Of a DNA stretch of 64,000 nt, positions 27,250 to 37,136 are shown piece after piece (positions within the stretch are counted from its first letter, which is position 1; every line of letters starts with the position of its first letter). Origin of the DNA: Endozoicomonas montiporae CL-33 (GTDB taxonomy: Bacteria; Pseudomonadota; Gammaproteobacteria; Pseudomonadales; Endozoicomonadaceae); the NCBI RefSeq assembly GCF_001583435.1, contig NZ_CP013251.1, positions 3,609,215 to 3,673,214 on the forward strand, in the 5' to 3' direction. The translations under genes and the position numbers were made by a program. Below the pieces are notes generated by a model. The model did not search any database and had not been told where the DNA came from. It saw only the letters and a program-made list of their open reading frames with translations.

Positions 27250-27431
27250 TTCAAATGACCACTTTAAAAACACCTAGAGGACAGAAAAAAAGTAGACCAC
27301 ATGATGACTATTGTCCTGAGTTATTTCTTCCATGGAAAAAACAAACGTCACAAACTACTTTTATCCGGTGGTGCACCGTGACCTTATCACCATTATCTCC
27401 CAGGCCTTTTCAGTCATCTCAAAAAATGACG

Positions 27432-27659
27432 TTATACTTTCAGCCGCTTGCACTCAGACACCACAAGATCGTAACTCCAGGCCAAGCCACCCGGTGCTGC
27501 GACCTCGTGCTCAATCAGTTTGTTGCACATCTGCATCGGGTTCAGTCCTTTCTTTTTCAATCGTTCCAGCGTTGATCTCAGCTCTGCATCAATGCCGTTG
27601 AGCTGACCCTGTTCATCATGACTTCCCTTTTTTCCAACACTGACTTTGACCTGTTTCAT
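27432..27659 (-). CDS. small basic protein, unknown
   Basis: A 75-residue protein rich in Lys and Leu, beginning MKQVKVSVGKKGSHDEQGQ. The middle is a charged helix (AELRSTLERLKKKG), and the end WSYDLVVSECKRLKV resembles the helix-turn segments of recombinase C-termini, but the match is too short to trust. AGGGCAGCGAG lies upstream of the ATG. It is divergent from the gene at 27782. Coding is likely from composition; function unknown. Confidence 0.5.
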   Translation of the reverse strand: MKQVKVSVGKKGSHDEQGQLNGIDAELRSTLERLKKKGLNPMQMCNKLIEHEVAAPGGLAWSYDLVVSECKRLKV

Positions 27660-27781
27660 CTCGCTGCCCTGCTGCGCTGCTTTGAACGTTAATATTTCTA
27701 AGTATCAACAAGACTTTGCCTTCCTGCCAGTGCTCTATAATTTTTCAATCCGTCTTGCATGCCGTACCGCAGGAGGTCAGC

Positions 27782-28333
27782 ATGAAACGTCTGTATTATC
27801 TGACCGGCACGCTTAACAGTGTCAGCCAGATCAGTGAAGACCTGCATCACACAGGTGTTACTGACTGGCATATTCATGTACTCAGCAAGAATGAAGCCGG
27901 TCTTTATCATCGCCATATTCACAGTGCCAATCTGTTTCAGCAGAACGATGTTATTCACTCCGGGGAACTGGGTGCCATTCTGGGCGGAATCCTCGGTCTG
28001 GTCACGGCATTTATTTTGCATCACCTGCTGCCGTTTATCTCTGAACCTGTGCCGCCACTGGTACTGCTGATGGTGGCAGGTGTTATGACACTGTTTGGTG
28101 CCTGGAGTGGTGGTCTGGCAGGTGCAATGCGGGATAACTACAAAATTGCCCAGTTTCATGACGACATAGAGCAGGGCAAACATCTCATTATGGTGGACGT
28201 TCACAAACCTCAGGAACAACAGGTTCGTCAACAGTTGCGCCAGTACCATCCGGAAGCGCTGCTCGCTGCCATCGGTTCTTCATGGATACTGCCGTTTAAC
28301 CGTCGTTTCTGGTTCAGCCCGAAACGGTTATAA
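27782..28333 (+). CDS. two-helix inner membrane protein, unknown
   Basis: A 183-residue protein. Residues 1-55 look like a small alpha/beta domain (RLYYLTGTLNSVSQISEDL), then two hydrophobic helices around 62-80 and 88-108 joined by a short loop (glycine-rich, GAILGGILGLV and LFGAWSGGLAGAM), then a charged helical domain. Layout is reminiscent of DUF1269-type stress membrane proteins, but I would not assign it. AGGAGGT precedes ATG 27782; the upstream open stretch is rejected. A terminator overlaps the stop. Confidence 0.7.
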   Translation: MKRLYYLTGTLNSVSQISEDLHHTGVTDWHIHVLSKNEAGLYHRHIHSANLFQQNDVIHSGELGAILGGILGLVTAFILHHLLPFISEPVPPLVLLMVAGVMTLFGAWSGGLAGAMRDNYKIAQFHDDIEQGKHLIMVDVHKPQEQQVRQQLRQYHPEALLAAIGSSWILPFNRRFWFSPKRL

Positions 28334-28344
28334 ACCGTTTTTTT
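28323..28344 (+). terminator. Rho-independent terminator
   Basis: A 7-bp stem (AACGGTT/AACCGTT, 3-nt loop) followed by seven T residues. It overlaps the stop codon of the preceding gene. Confidence 0.75.
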
Positions 28345-28424
28345 ACCTATTCGGCTTTGCTGGTTCAACCAGTACAATTTTGCGCCTTTTGAATCAACAG
28401 CGAATTAACATTCCCGGAAACACT

Positions 28425-28799
28425 ATGGAGTACGAATTTCGTCGCGATCTGACAGGTCGAGTAGAAGCCCGGTTCTCAATGGGTCATGAAGCCATGGGCA
28501 GCTGGCTGCTGGCAGAGCCTGCCGCCCGGGCCGACAGGCTGGAATCATTATTCAGCGCCATCACGGCCTTACAGACTAAGGAGTGCTGGGAGTTTAACCT
28601 GCCGGGTCAGGAATTTAACCTGAGACTGACACGCACAGATGCCTCCGTCCGCTCAACCGTCCTGCCCGAAGAGGACTGTGAAGATATGCCGGAAGACGAC
28701 GACATGGACTTTTACGATCAGGAACTCTGCGCAGAATGCGGGCTGGATGATTTTAAGACCATGCTGGACGCGTGGCAGACATTTAACCTGCGGGGCTAA
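28425..28799 (+). CDS. yacL: UPF0231 family protein YacL
   Basis: A 124-residue acidic cytoplasmic protein of unknown biochemical role. It follows E. coli YacL: MEYEFRRDLTGRVEARFSMG at the start, an acidic middle (EDCEDMPEDDDMDFYDQEL) and CGLDDFKTMLDAW near the end. ATG 28425 has GGAA upstream and gives the family N-terminus. Its last 17 bp overlap the end of the convergent ACT-domain gene. Confidence 0.88.
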   Translation: MEYEFRRDLTGRVEARFSMGHEAMGSWLLAEPAARADRLESLFSAITALQTKECWEFNLPGQEFNLRLTRTDASVRSTVLPEEDCEDMPEDDDMDFYDQELCAECGLDDFKTMLDAWQTFNLRG

Positions 28800-29175
28800 C
28801 CTCATAGCCTGCACTCACTAATGCCGTGCAGGCATTATCCAGCTGATTCGTTTTCACTAACACATAGTCTGTGTCGTATGTTGACAGAGCAAACAGGCTG
28901 ATACTGGCGTTTGCCAGTGCCGTGGCCAGCCCGGACAGAATACCTGTAAGTGAAAAATCCAGCGGGCCGGTCACTTTCAGTGCCGACCAGTCTGTTTCAG
29001 ACTCTTGCGAGTTCAGGCTAATTGACGACTCACAGACAATCGACAACTCGTCGTCCATGCGCATAACAGAAAATATGTGACTGTTTAGCACGGCCTCGGG
29101 AACTTGACTGTCAACGGCAAAACGGTGAACCGAAAACGTTTGACTCAAAACAGACAGCTGCAAGGGCTTTGACAT
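28783..29175 (-). CDS. ACT-domain protein
   Basis: A 130-residue protein with two ACT-like halves. The second half contains SLTGILSGLATALANASISL and YDTDYVLVKTNQLDNA, characteristic of the CASTOR/ACT_7 type, which usually bind amino acids. The first half (residues 1-60) is a more divergent copy. Acts in the cytoplasm; ligand unknown. Converges on yacL with a 17-bp overlap, an arrangement in which the two 3' ends could influence each other. Confidence 0.8.
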   Translation of the reverse strand: MSKPLQLSVLSQTFSVHRFAVDSQVPEAVLNSHIFSVMRMDDELSIVCESSISLNSQESETDWSALKVTGPLDFSLTGILSGLATALANASISLFALSTYDTDYVLVKTNQLDNACTALVSAGYEVSPAG

Positions 29176-29217
29176 ACTATCCTCCGGAAACCTGCCGGAG
29201 CCAGATCCAGCAGACGG

Positions 29218-30474
29218 TTAAGATTTCTGAAAATGAGCTTCAGTACTGTTGCCGCCATCCGCCCCCTGAGTGCTGCAAATTCTGTTTAGTATCAATAACG
29301 ACGGAACACTGACTACTATTAACAGCCACCATAAGCTGGCAGCTACCGGAAACTGCAGGTGAGTGACCAGTAAAGCCATAGCTACAGAAGCAAAACGCAC
29401 CGACTCAAGAATAACCAGCTTCTGTCTTTTTTCCAGCAGCCAGCCAATAACCAGTAACTGTATGACAAACACCACCACCCAGATCGCATTAAACCACAAC
29501 GGCATCAGGTGATAACTGCCCATTATTGCCAGAGTTGCCAACATCATCAGGACAAAATGAAAACCGGCATACACCATAAGCGGTTGAGAGACAGGTGGCT
29601 GATAATTCTCATAAGCATGAATGTCCGGCATTTTCATGGGTTTGGCGACATCGGCCGGACGGTAACCGGTTCTGCGAAACCACAGCGTTAATTTATCTTT
29701 CCAGTTTCGGGTGGCTTTGCAGTCCTGCCACATATCAGAATACAAATGCAGGTTCGCCCACACCGGGTTCCAGCTGCGCAACGGTTTCAGTGTGCCGTAG
29801 CGAATCGGCTCATACTGTTCATCTTCTTCCTCAAAGGTTCCGAACAGGCGATCCCAGAGAATAAACACTCCACCGTAGTTCTTATCCAGATAACGACGAT
29901 TCTTTGCGTGATGCACGCGATGGTTTGACGGAGTGATAAAAATCCACTCCAGCCAGCCCAGTTTTGGCACATGACGGGTATGAACCCAGAACTGGTACAA
30001 CAGGCTAATTAGTCCAATCGTGAGATAAACCACAGGCGGAATGCCCACCACCGCCATGGGAATATAAAACAGCCAGCCAAACAGGAAGCCACTGCTGGTC
30101 TGACGCAATGCCGTTGTCAGATTGTATTCTTCACTCTGGTGGTGAACGGCATGGGCGGCCCAGAGAATATTCACTTCATGACCCATGCGGTGAGTCCAGT
30201 AGTAACAGAGATCATAGAATACAAAGGCCAGCCCCCAAACCCACAAAGACTCTGCACTCATTTCCCACAGGGCAAACACACTGTAGAAGCCGGTATAAAC
30301 GCCTGCAATCACGACCTTGGTGAGAATACCGGAGGTGATGCTGACCATGCCTGCACTCAGGCTATTGATCGCATCACTGAAATGGTAATAGTCTTTTTTT
30401 CTGACAACAGTAGCGATCAGCTCGATAGCGATCAGCACCATAAAAACCGGAATGGCATAAACGATGTAGTCCAC
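29218..30474 (-). CDS. sterol desaturase/fatty acid hydroxylase family membrane enzyme
   Basis: A di-iron membrane oxygenase-like protein. The histidine boxes HRMGH, HAVHH and HRVHH (between about residues 95 and 195) supply the metal site, within several hydrophobic helices; a second hydrophobic block of four helices ends the protein. The 418-residue length fits bacterial relatives that act on lipids. GTG start with GGA upstream. Substrate (sterol, hopanoid, fatty acid or ether lipid) is unknown. Upstream on the same strand, 95 bp away, is pdxB. Confidence 0.85.
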   Translation of the reverse strand: MDYIVYAIPVFMVLIAIELIATVVRKKDYYHFSDAINSLSAGMVSITSGILTKVVIAGVYTGFYSVFALWEMSAESLWVWGLAFVFYDLCYYWTHRMGHEVNILWAAHAVHHQSEEYNLTTALRQTSSGFLFGWLFYIPMAVVGIPPVVYLTIGLISLLYQFWVHTRHVPKLGWLEWIFITPSNHRVHHAKNRRYLDKNYGGVFILWDRLFGTFEEEDEQYEPIRYGTLKPLRSWNPVWANLHLYSDMWQDCKATRNWKDKLTLWFRRTGYRPADVAKPMKMPDIHAYENYQPPVSQPLMVYAGFHFVLMMLATLAIMGSYHLMPLWFNAIWVVVFVIQLLVIGWLLEKRQKLVILESVRFASVAMALLVTHLQFPVAASLWWLLIVVSVPSLLILNRICSTQGADGGNSTEAHFQKS

Positions 30475-30569
30475 GATATTGATCCATTATTATTGTTATT
30501 GTCTGCAAAAACAGCCACCTTATTCATGGCTGCCCAATACTCTACCGCGAAACTACAACAAGAAGAACC

Positions 30570-31781
30570 TTATTCATCCGGCAAATGAAAACCCAGAGCG
30601 GCTAACCGCTCCTGCACTGCCTGTTCTGAACGCCGGGCATCAATTTTCAACGTGCTGAACTCACGACGTTCGGAATAATTCTTACGCATAAAATCAAATG
30701 CCAGCCTGCGAGCCTCCGGCTCCATTTTCAATAGCCGACGCATCAGGGCATCATCACGACGGATATCATACGTTGCACGCATGGCGACGGACGTCGCCTG
30801 ATCGGCATCAACGGTGCCGGTAAAATCAAGCTTCATCAATGGCGGCAGGGGTGTCAGATCCCGTTGCGAGACTCTGGCCGGAAGCCCAAGAAAGCGACAC
30901 AACGCCTGATAAACCATAACCGTTCCGGTGATTTTTCCGTCCAGACTGTAACCGGCAATATGCGGTGTACCAATATCCACCAGCTCCAGCAGTTCCGGAT
31001 CGACGTCCGGTTCGTGTTCCCAGACATCCAGCACCACACTGAGATCATCTCTTGATTTCAAAACACTCAGCAATGCACGGTTATCAACCACAGCCCCACG
31101 ACCGGCATTAATCAGAACCGTACCATGCTTCAACGCCAGCAGCTGAGATTCACCGAGCAGGTGATGGGTCGGATGACTGCCGGTGGTCGTCAGAGGCGTA
31201 TGCAGCCCAATCACATCGCATCGTTCAATCAGCTCATTCAACCCTACCAGTTCAACACCCGCTTCAGGTTCCAGAAAAGGGTCATTGGCAATGACGTTTA
31301 CTCCCAGCGCCTGCAGGGCACGAAAAAGCCGCCCGCCGACCTGTCCCTTGCCAACAATACCCACGGTTCTTCCCGTAATACGATAACCGTCCCGCTCTGC
31401 CAGAATATCCAGTGCGCACAGCACATACTCCACCACCGATCGGGCATTACAGCCCGGCGCACTGGAAAAACCAATACCCAGTTCATTGAGCGCTTCTACA
31501 TCCACATGATCAAAACCGGCGGTGCAGGTGCCAACAAATTTCAGGCGACTGTTCTGCACCAGCTCCCGGCTCACCTTCGTCACCGAACGTGAAACCAGCA
31601 CATCCGCATCGGCCAGATCATCGGCACAGATACTGCGTCCGGGCAGTGTGATCACCTCACCCAATCCGGCAAAGCATTCCCGTACAAGGGGAATATTTTC
31701 ATCTGCCACAATTTTAATGGCCGGCCTGCTTGCAGCCTGCCCGGAAGCTTCAGATTTCATCACAACAGAAAACCCATCCAT
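30570..31781 (-). CDS. pdxB: erythronate-4-phosphate dehydrogenase PdxB
   Basis: Oxidises 4-phosphoerythronate in the DXP-dependent pathway to pyridoxal phosphate. It carries VADENIPLVRECF, SRSVTKVSRELV, CTAGFDHVD, the NAD-binding GIVGKGQVGG, INAGRGAVVDN, the catalytic region DVWEHEPDVDPEL, and PHIAGYSLDGK; a dimerisation domain follows. The N-terminus is about 20 residues longer than in E. coli and rich in Ala/Ser; an inner ATG at 31760 would shorten it. No ribosome site decides between them. Confidence 0.93.
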   Translation of the reverse strand: MDGFSVVMKSEASGQAASRPAIKIVADENIPLVRECFAGLGEVITLPGRSICADDLADADVLVSRSVTKVSRELVQNSRLKFVGTCTAGFDHVDVEALNELGIGFSSAPGCNARSVVEYVLCALDILAERDGYRITGRTVGIVGKGQVGGRLFRALQALGVNVIANDPFLEPEAGVELVGLNELIERCDVIGLHTPLTTTGSHPTHHLLGESQLLALKHGTVLINAGRGAVVDNRALLSVLKSRDDLSVVLDVWEHEPDVDPELLELVDIGTPHIAGYSLDGKITGTVMVYQALCRFLGLPARVSQRDLTPLPPLMKLDFTGTVDADQATSVAMRATYDIRRDDALMRRLLKMEPEARRLAFDFMRKNYSERREFSTLKIDARRSEQAVQERLAALGFHLPDE

Positions 31782-31899
31782 AAAGGGAGCGATACTAACG
31801 TCCTATTTAAAAGCTGAAAAGGATTGGCCGGAATCGATTAATTTTAACTAATGACAGGATGTTGTAGGCTACTTTTATTATCTGGTCGAATTTCTGAAC

Positions 31900-32949
31900 A
31901 TGTTTCGTTTTCTTTCTGCGCTCTTATTGTTCCTGCTGTCCGGCTGCCAACCGGGTTCGCCTGCGGATCATTTACTGGATGACTACCTGAAACGGATCAG
32001 TCGAGTGACAGAAATGGAGACACCGATTCAAGCGGAGTTTACCTACCCGGTTCTACCGCCTCTGAAGCAGCGCATTTATGATATTCCCGATATCCGCATG
32101 AAAGCACTGGCTGCCCTGAATCTGTTGGAATGCCCGAGACTGAGCAAGGTCGTGGCTTACCGGAACAGCAGTCTGGGGCGGCAAATGCTGCCCTCCCAAC
32201 GACTGCACTATGAAAAAGAGCTGTTGAATGAACTGGGCGACTGTATCCATTATCTGCAGGAAACCGAACCAAAATCAGAGGTACTGCCAGAACTTAAAAG
32301 CATCAGTGAACAAAAGCAGAAACAACTGCCCGCCATTCGCTGGAATGCCCTGTTGGGTAATGTGGAACTGTCTGACCAGCTGGTGCTGAGACCAGAGTCT
32401 CTGCCTGAGGAGCACACCGGCAAAACCGGAACGCTGAATGCCCTGCTCTATCTGAATGGTTACCTGCCTGACCAAACTCTGTCCCCGCCTTACAGCCGTT
32501 CTGAAATGGAGCGACAGTTGCAGCAGCTGACCGCTTCGCACTACAGTGGGCAACTGCTTAGATCAGCTATTAAACTGACCGAAACCCTGAATACCGTTGC
32601 CGACCTGCTGGAAGCACGTCTGAAACAGCGCCCGCTGTGCCCGAATGGCAGACTGATGCCTGCCGCCGAACGATTACAAAATGTGTTTCATCTGCTTTAT
32701 GCCAGCCAGATTCAGGGTTATCTGAGTCGCATTTACAGGGAAGGCAGTGAATGGCGGTCTGCCATGAAACACCTGCTTGAACAATTGCCTGCACCACCTT
32801 CGCCTGCAATGCAGCATTACCTGAACCAGATCACTTCTGACAACACTCCGGACAGTGTCTGGTACCAGCTTGAACAAGCGGTGAAGCGTCATACCTCTGC
32901 CTGGCAGGCCGTACTGAGCGAGTGCAACCTGATGCCTGCCCATCGTTAA
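31900..32949 (+). CDS. DUF3080-type lipoprotein
   Basis: A 349-residue predicted lipoprotein: hydrophobic start and lipobox LLSGC, so Cys16 is acylated. The mature part is helical and Leu/Gln-rich with a conserved-looking NLLECPRLSKVVAYRNSSLG segment, typical of the DUF3080 group found beside pdxB in Pseudomonas relatives (from memory). No enzymatic motif seen. Divergent from pdxB, with 118 bp between them. Confidence 0.75.
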   Translation: MFRFLSALLLFLLSGCQPGSPADHLLDDYLKRISRVTEMETPIQAEFTYPVLPPLKQRIYDIPDIRMKALAALNLLECPRLSKVVAYRNSSLGRQMLPSQRLHYEKELLNELGDCIHYLQETEPKSEVLPELKSISEQKQKQLPAIRWNALLGNVELSDQLVLRPESLPEEHTGKTGTLNALLYLNGYLPDQTLSPPYSRSEMERQLQQLTASHYSGQLLRSAIKLTETLNTVADLLEARLKQRPLCPNGRLMPAAERLQNVFHLLYASQIQGYLSRIYREGSEWRSAMKHLLEQLPAPPSPAMQHYLNQITSDNTPDSVWYQLEQAVKRHTSAWQAVLSECNLMPAHR

Positions 32950-33030
32950 CTTCCCCTGTTGAATGCCGATAGTCTTCCCTGTGAGCAGCTTTCCTTTTCC
33001 GCCACGCCAGTTTCAGGAGACAGGGCATTT

Positions 33031-33720
33031 ATGGATAAGAAGCCAGTAGAGAATACCAATGTCATTGATCTCTTTACCCGCAAGCCCCTTGATGAGAACG
33101 AATCCAGCAAAATCATTCGTCTGGCGCCGGAAATGGACGGTATGGAAATGCTGTACAGCAACGACGCCAACCCCGGCAAACTGTTCAGTATGAAAATTCT
33201 GTGCTGGGCTCTGACCAGAGATGGCAACGTTGACGCCATGGTTCCCTGGCTGAACCGGCTGGTGCCTGCCAGAGAGTTAAACGACCCGCTGAACGGTCAC
33301 TGGGAAGGTTACTATGACAGTTTTCACGAGCTGGCCTATTTCGAACCTCCCGAGCACAAAGTACTGGAACTGGAAAGTTCAGCCAATTTTTACAACATCG
33401 AAAGCGAAGACCCTGAGATCATTCTTCAGGAAATAAACGACAACATTGGCACACATGCGATTTTATCAGAAGACAGTTTCAAAACCGTTGTGCTGGTTCA
33501 TGTTACCAGTTGGCGATTGTTTAACGATGGCCGGATTCTCGCAATGGTCGCCAATGAAGAAGAAGTCGATATGACACCGATTCTGGTGGGGGATGAATGC
33601 CTTTACGCCGCTCAGGAACACGAAAACTTCCGTTATTTCTTTCACCATATTATTGCTAATAAAATCAAGAAAGGTGACCCCGATGCTATTTCGGCGTTTA
33701 CCAAACTAGTGGATGAATAA
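33031..33720 (+). CDS. conserved hypothetical protein, acidic
   Basis: A 229-residue acidic, cytoplasmic-looking protein starting MDKKPVENTNVIDLFTRKPL. Landmarks include LWHEGYYD-like HWEGYYDSFHELAYF, two beta-rich segments (FKTVVLVHVTSWRLFNDGRI) and a helical end. AGGAGA precedes ATG 33031, which is preferred to the longer frame. It follows the lipoprotein gene by 81 bp and may be co-transcribed. An ISNCY-type element begins 22 bp after its stop. Function unknown. Confidence 0.7.
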   Translation: MDKKPVENTNVIDLFTRKPLDENESSKIIRLAPEMDGMEMLYSNDANPGKLFSMKILCWALTRDGNVDAMVPWLNRLVPARELNDPLNGHWEGYYDSFHELAYFEPPEHKVLELESSANFYNIESEDPEIILQEINDNIGTHAILSEDSFKTVVLVHVTSWRLFNDGRILAMVANEEEVDMTPILVGDECLYAAQEHENFRYFFHHIIANKIKKGDPDAISAFTKLVDE

Positions 33721-33742
33721 TGCTTTCAATTTCCTATAATTA

Positions 33743-35465
33743 GTGCCTGTCCGAAAACCCACAAACACTTGAAAACAGCAGCCTGTAGCCCCATATAGTA
33801 CTCGAAGATTTTCCAAAACAAGCTGTTTTCACATTTATGCGCCAAACCATCAACCCACAAATGCAGTTGGGCGAAGTTGATATCTCTGCCATCACGTTTA
33901 ATCCCAAGTCCAGAGACGACATTCCCCGTCTGCTTCGGGGGCTGCAACATATCTGGATAACACCTGATCTGCGACACAGGGTTTTTCAGGTGCTTGAGAA
34001 CATGATTCCTGCCAGTCGGCACAACGGTCGTCCCGGTATGGACCTCTGGAACATTCTGGTTTTCGGCACTCTGCGCCTTGTCACTAATTGTGACTATGAC
34101 CGCTTGCAAGAGTTGGCTAATGAACATGGGACATTACGGAAAATGCTCGGTCACGGCCCATATTGTACCCATTCCTACCACATACAAACATTGCAGGATA
34201 ACATCAGCCTCTTCACACCGGAGATACTGGATCAGATTAACCAGGTCACGGTGGATGCAGGTCACCAGCTGGTTAAAAAAAAGATGAGCCGCTACATGGC
34301 CGTGCCGATTCCTTCGTAGTCAAAACCGATGTCCATTTCCCCACGGATATCAGCCTTCTGAGCGACGCTTGCCGTAAAAGCATTGAGTTTGCATCCGCTC
34401 TCTCCAATCAGTACCAGCTTCCGGGCTGGCGTCAGAGCAAATATCTTAAAGACCAGCATCGCAAACGCTACAACAAGGCTCGAAACCTGAAGCATTCCAG
34501 CGCAACCTGTGAACTGAAACAACAGCAGCGGCAGCACGACATTGAAATGGCTCACCTTGAGTACATAAAGTACAGCCTTTCAATTGTCCGCAAAGCTGAA
34601 ACGACCTTGTCCTTGCTGTTGAAAAAACAACCGGATGAGCCAAGGCTGGAAAACCTCAAATACCACATAGCCCACAGCCGTCACCAGATAAACCTGATTT
34701 ACCGACGGGTGATAGAACATGAGCAGATTCCCCATAATGAGAAGGTGTTCTCAATCTTTGAGCCTCATACAGAATGGATCAGCAAAGGCAAAGCCGGAAC
34801 TCCGGTTGAACTGGGGTTACGGGTCTGCGTGTTGCAGGATCAGTTCGGTTTTACTTTGCATCATCAGGTCATGCAAAAACAAACAGACGACCAGGTTACA
34901 GTACCTATGGCCGAGGCTGCCAAAAAGCGGTTCCCGACATTAAGCCAGGTGAGCTACGACAAAGGCTTCTGGAGTCCGGGCAATCTTGAAAAGTTGGAAG
35001 TTCTTCTGGAACGCCCGGTTCTCCCCAAGAAAGGCAGGCTGTCAGCCAATGACAAAAAACGGGAATGCCACCCGGAATTTATCCGGGCAAGAAGGAAGCA
35101 CTCAGCCGTTGAATCCGATATCAACGCACTGGAAGCGAATGGTCTCGACAAATGCCCGGATAAAGGGATAGAAGGCTTTGAGCGGTATGTCGCACTGGCT
35201 GTTGTCGCCAGCAACCTGAAGCGGTTGGGTAAAATTCTGCTGACCAGAGATCGTCAGTAGCCTTTCAGTCAGGCTCCCGTCAGTTTACTTTTGATCATGC
35301 CAAGCATGAGAGATTACTGTGCTCGTAGATAGTCGAATCAGGTTGTATTTTGAGCAGCGCAGTACAAAAAACATCCTTTGTTCGTCTGGTAACTGAAATC
35401 CAGCCGTTATCAACTTCTGTCGGCCAGGAACGACTGCCATTTTTCAGAGGTTTTCTGACAGGCAC
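33743..35465 (+). mobile_element. insertion sequence, ISNCY-like
   Basis: A 1723-bp element with 16-bp terminal inverted repeats (33743-33758, GTGCCTGTCCGAAAAC; 35450-35465), matching at 15 of 16. Both sides carry TAATTA (33737-33742 and 35466-35471), which fits a 6-bp target duplication; because TAATTA is palindromic it could also be part of the ends. The transposase is in two frames joined at an A run. The family is from the transposase N-terminus. Confidence 0.8.
33837..35260 (+). pseudogene. ISNCY-type transposase in two overlapping frames
   Basis: The first frame (33837-34319) contains MRQTINPQMQLGEVDIS, the RPGMDLWNILVFGTLRL DNA-binding region and INQVTVDAGHQLVKKK. The second frame continues as DEPLHGRADSFVVKTDVHFP through the catalytic part to 35260. 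They join at A8-G (34275-34283), which contains the canonical slippery heptamer A-AAA-AAG in the correct phase for a -1 shift. So either a base was lost from the A run, or a working programmed frameshift produces the full transposase of about 470 residues. I mark it as pseudogene because either is possible. Confidence 0.7.
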
Positions 35466-35529
35466 TAATTAAACCAGCTAAAAACCTTCTGAGTAACTCC
35501 CCATGAGCTCGCCGGTTGCTAAAACAACC
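35266..35529. other. junction between two insertion sequences
   Basis: The 3' end of the ISNCY-type element and about 60 bp of flanking DNA (35472-35529) before the IS110 transposase. The inner end of the IS110 element probably lies in these 60 bp. No gene seen. Confidence 0.4.
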
Positions 35530-37136
35530 CTAACCGACGGCGGTTTCAACCGGCGTTAATGTGAAGCCCATATCTTTAGCCTTCTGCTTCAGGGTTTTCA
35601 AAACTCTTTCTCTGTACCGCTGCTCAAAGTATTCCTGACCTTCATCTACATACTGGCTCCCATGCTTGAGCATACTGTAAACCAGCCTTGCCAGCTTATG
35701 CGCTGTTGCCGTAATCGCCTTTGGAGCACCAAGCTTGCTTCGCATTCTTCGGTAATAAGCACCCAAAGCACTTTTTGATCTGGTCAGTGAATAAGCCGCC
35801 AACCTGAATGCTGTTGCGGCTGCGCCTGGCAAACGCTTGGTTTTCCGGTTCAGAACTTTACCACCGGATATTTTGGTTCCGGGACAGAGCCCTAACCAGG
35901 AGGCAAAATGTTTAGCGGAAGGCCATCGACTCATATCCAGACCGATTTCTGAAACAATCTTCAGAGCCGTATTTTCATCAATGCCATCGATATCAGTCAG
36001 ATCGACACCACTCACCCGGTTGAGCTCTGAACGCACATCAAAGTCTGGAGCGCAACGGGACTTCCGTTTTTTTGAAGGCTTATCTGGCGTAGAAGGCTTT
36101 TGAGAGTCTTTATCATCTTTGCTGTCAAATGTGTTGAGCTTCTGTTCCAGAGCTTTGTCACAAGCCCTGATTTTTTCATCATAAGTATCGTAAAGTTCAA
36201 CAGCTTGCCGCAGAGCAAATACATGCTCATCCCGGTAATGCCCCTTCAGGGATTTGGCGATTTCTTCCTCGGATTTTTTGCAGTGCTTGTCACGATATCT
36301 GGCCAGCTCCACAGGATTCCGCTGCCCATTCAGTATGGCGCGGATAATAGTCATACCGGTTTTTCCGGTAATATCAGTCACCACATTATCCAGTAACAGA
36401 TTCATCTGTCGAAGTGCCTTTTGCATATGCTGGATGTGGGAAGCACGGTAGCCAACAAGAGTGTCACGTTGTCGTCTATAGGATCGCAATGAACAAACCT
36501 GTTCATCCGGGCGGAACGCGCCATTGAGCAATCCGTAAGTATGTAACTGCAAAAGCCATTGGCAGTCCAGAACGTCAGACTTACGTCCGGCAACATTCTT
36601 TACATGTCGTGCATTGACCAGTTTTACATCAAGCCCCGGGATTCCAGTATTTCAAACGCAGGTATCCAGTAAATCCCGGTTGACTCCATCACAACGGTGG
36701 TAATGCCAAGCTTTACGAGCCAGTCAGCCATAGCTTCAAGGTCTGCGGTAAAACAGCCAAATGAACGCACCGGTTGTTCATCTAACTCTTCTGGCACTGC
36801 AACAAAGTGTGACTCTGACCCGATATCAATACCGGCGGCAAAGAGATTGATTTTCTCCAGATGTCCAGCAATACGCTTTTTGACTCTGTCAGAATGGGAA
36901 CGGTTGGATTTGCTGCGGCGAGACATGGTTTACCCTCTATACTTCTGTGCGAAGGCATATCCGGATATGGGGCTGTCGATGATTCGCATTCTTCCGAACG
37001 AGATCGCATATTGCGTCATCAGTGATGTTGTCGCCAGCTCCCCGACCACGCTTTCAAACGGGCAAAAGGCACCAGTGTGTTTACGGTCTCTGGTCCGGAT
37101 ATGTCTTCCTTTCTATCATAGGCATGTAGGCAGTAG
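35472..37136 (-). mobile_element. IS110-family element, broken (limits approximate)
   Basis: IS110 elements lack clear inverted repeats, so the ends are set only by neighbours: the ISNCY flank on one side and the truncated sulfatase on the other. The transposase is frameshifted. The 210 bp upstream of the transposase start (36927-37136) is where IS110-group elements keep the non-coding bridge RNA gene. Confidence 0.6.
35530..36926 (-). pseudogene. IS110-family DEDD transposase, frameshifted
   Basis: The N-terminal part (36624-36926) has FAAGIDIGSESH (first Asp) and VVMESTGIYW (Glu). The rest, in another frame, continues as LDVKLVNARHVKN...GRKSDVLDCQW with the last two Asp of the DEDD site, then the Transposase_20 part GLCPGTKISGGK. 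The break is at the G4 run (plus strand C 36634-36637); one extra G would restore a continuous protein of about 460 residues. It is probably inactive. Confidence 0.85.
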
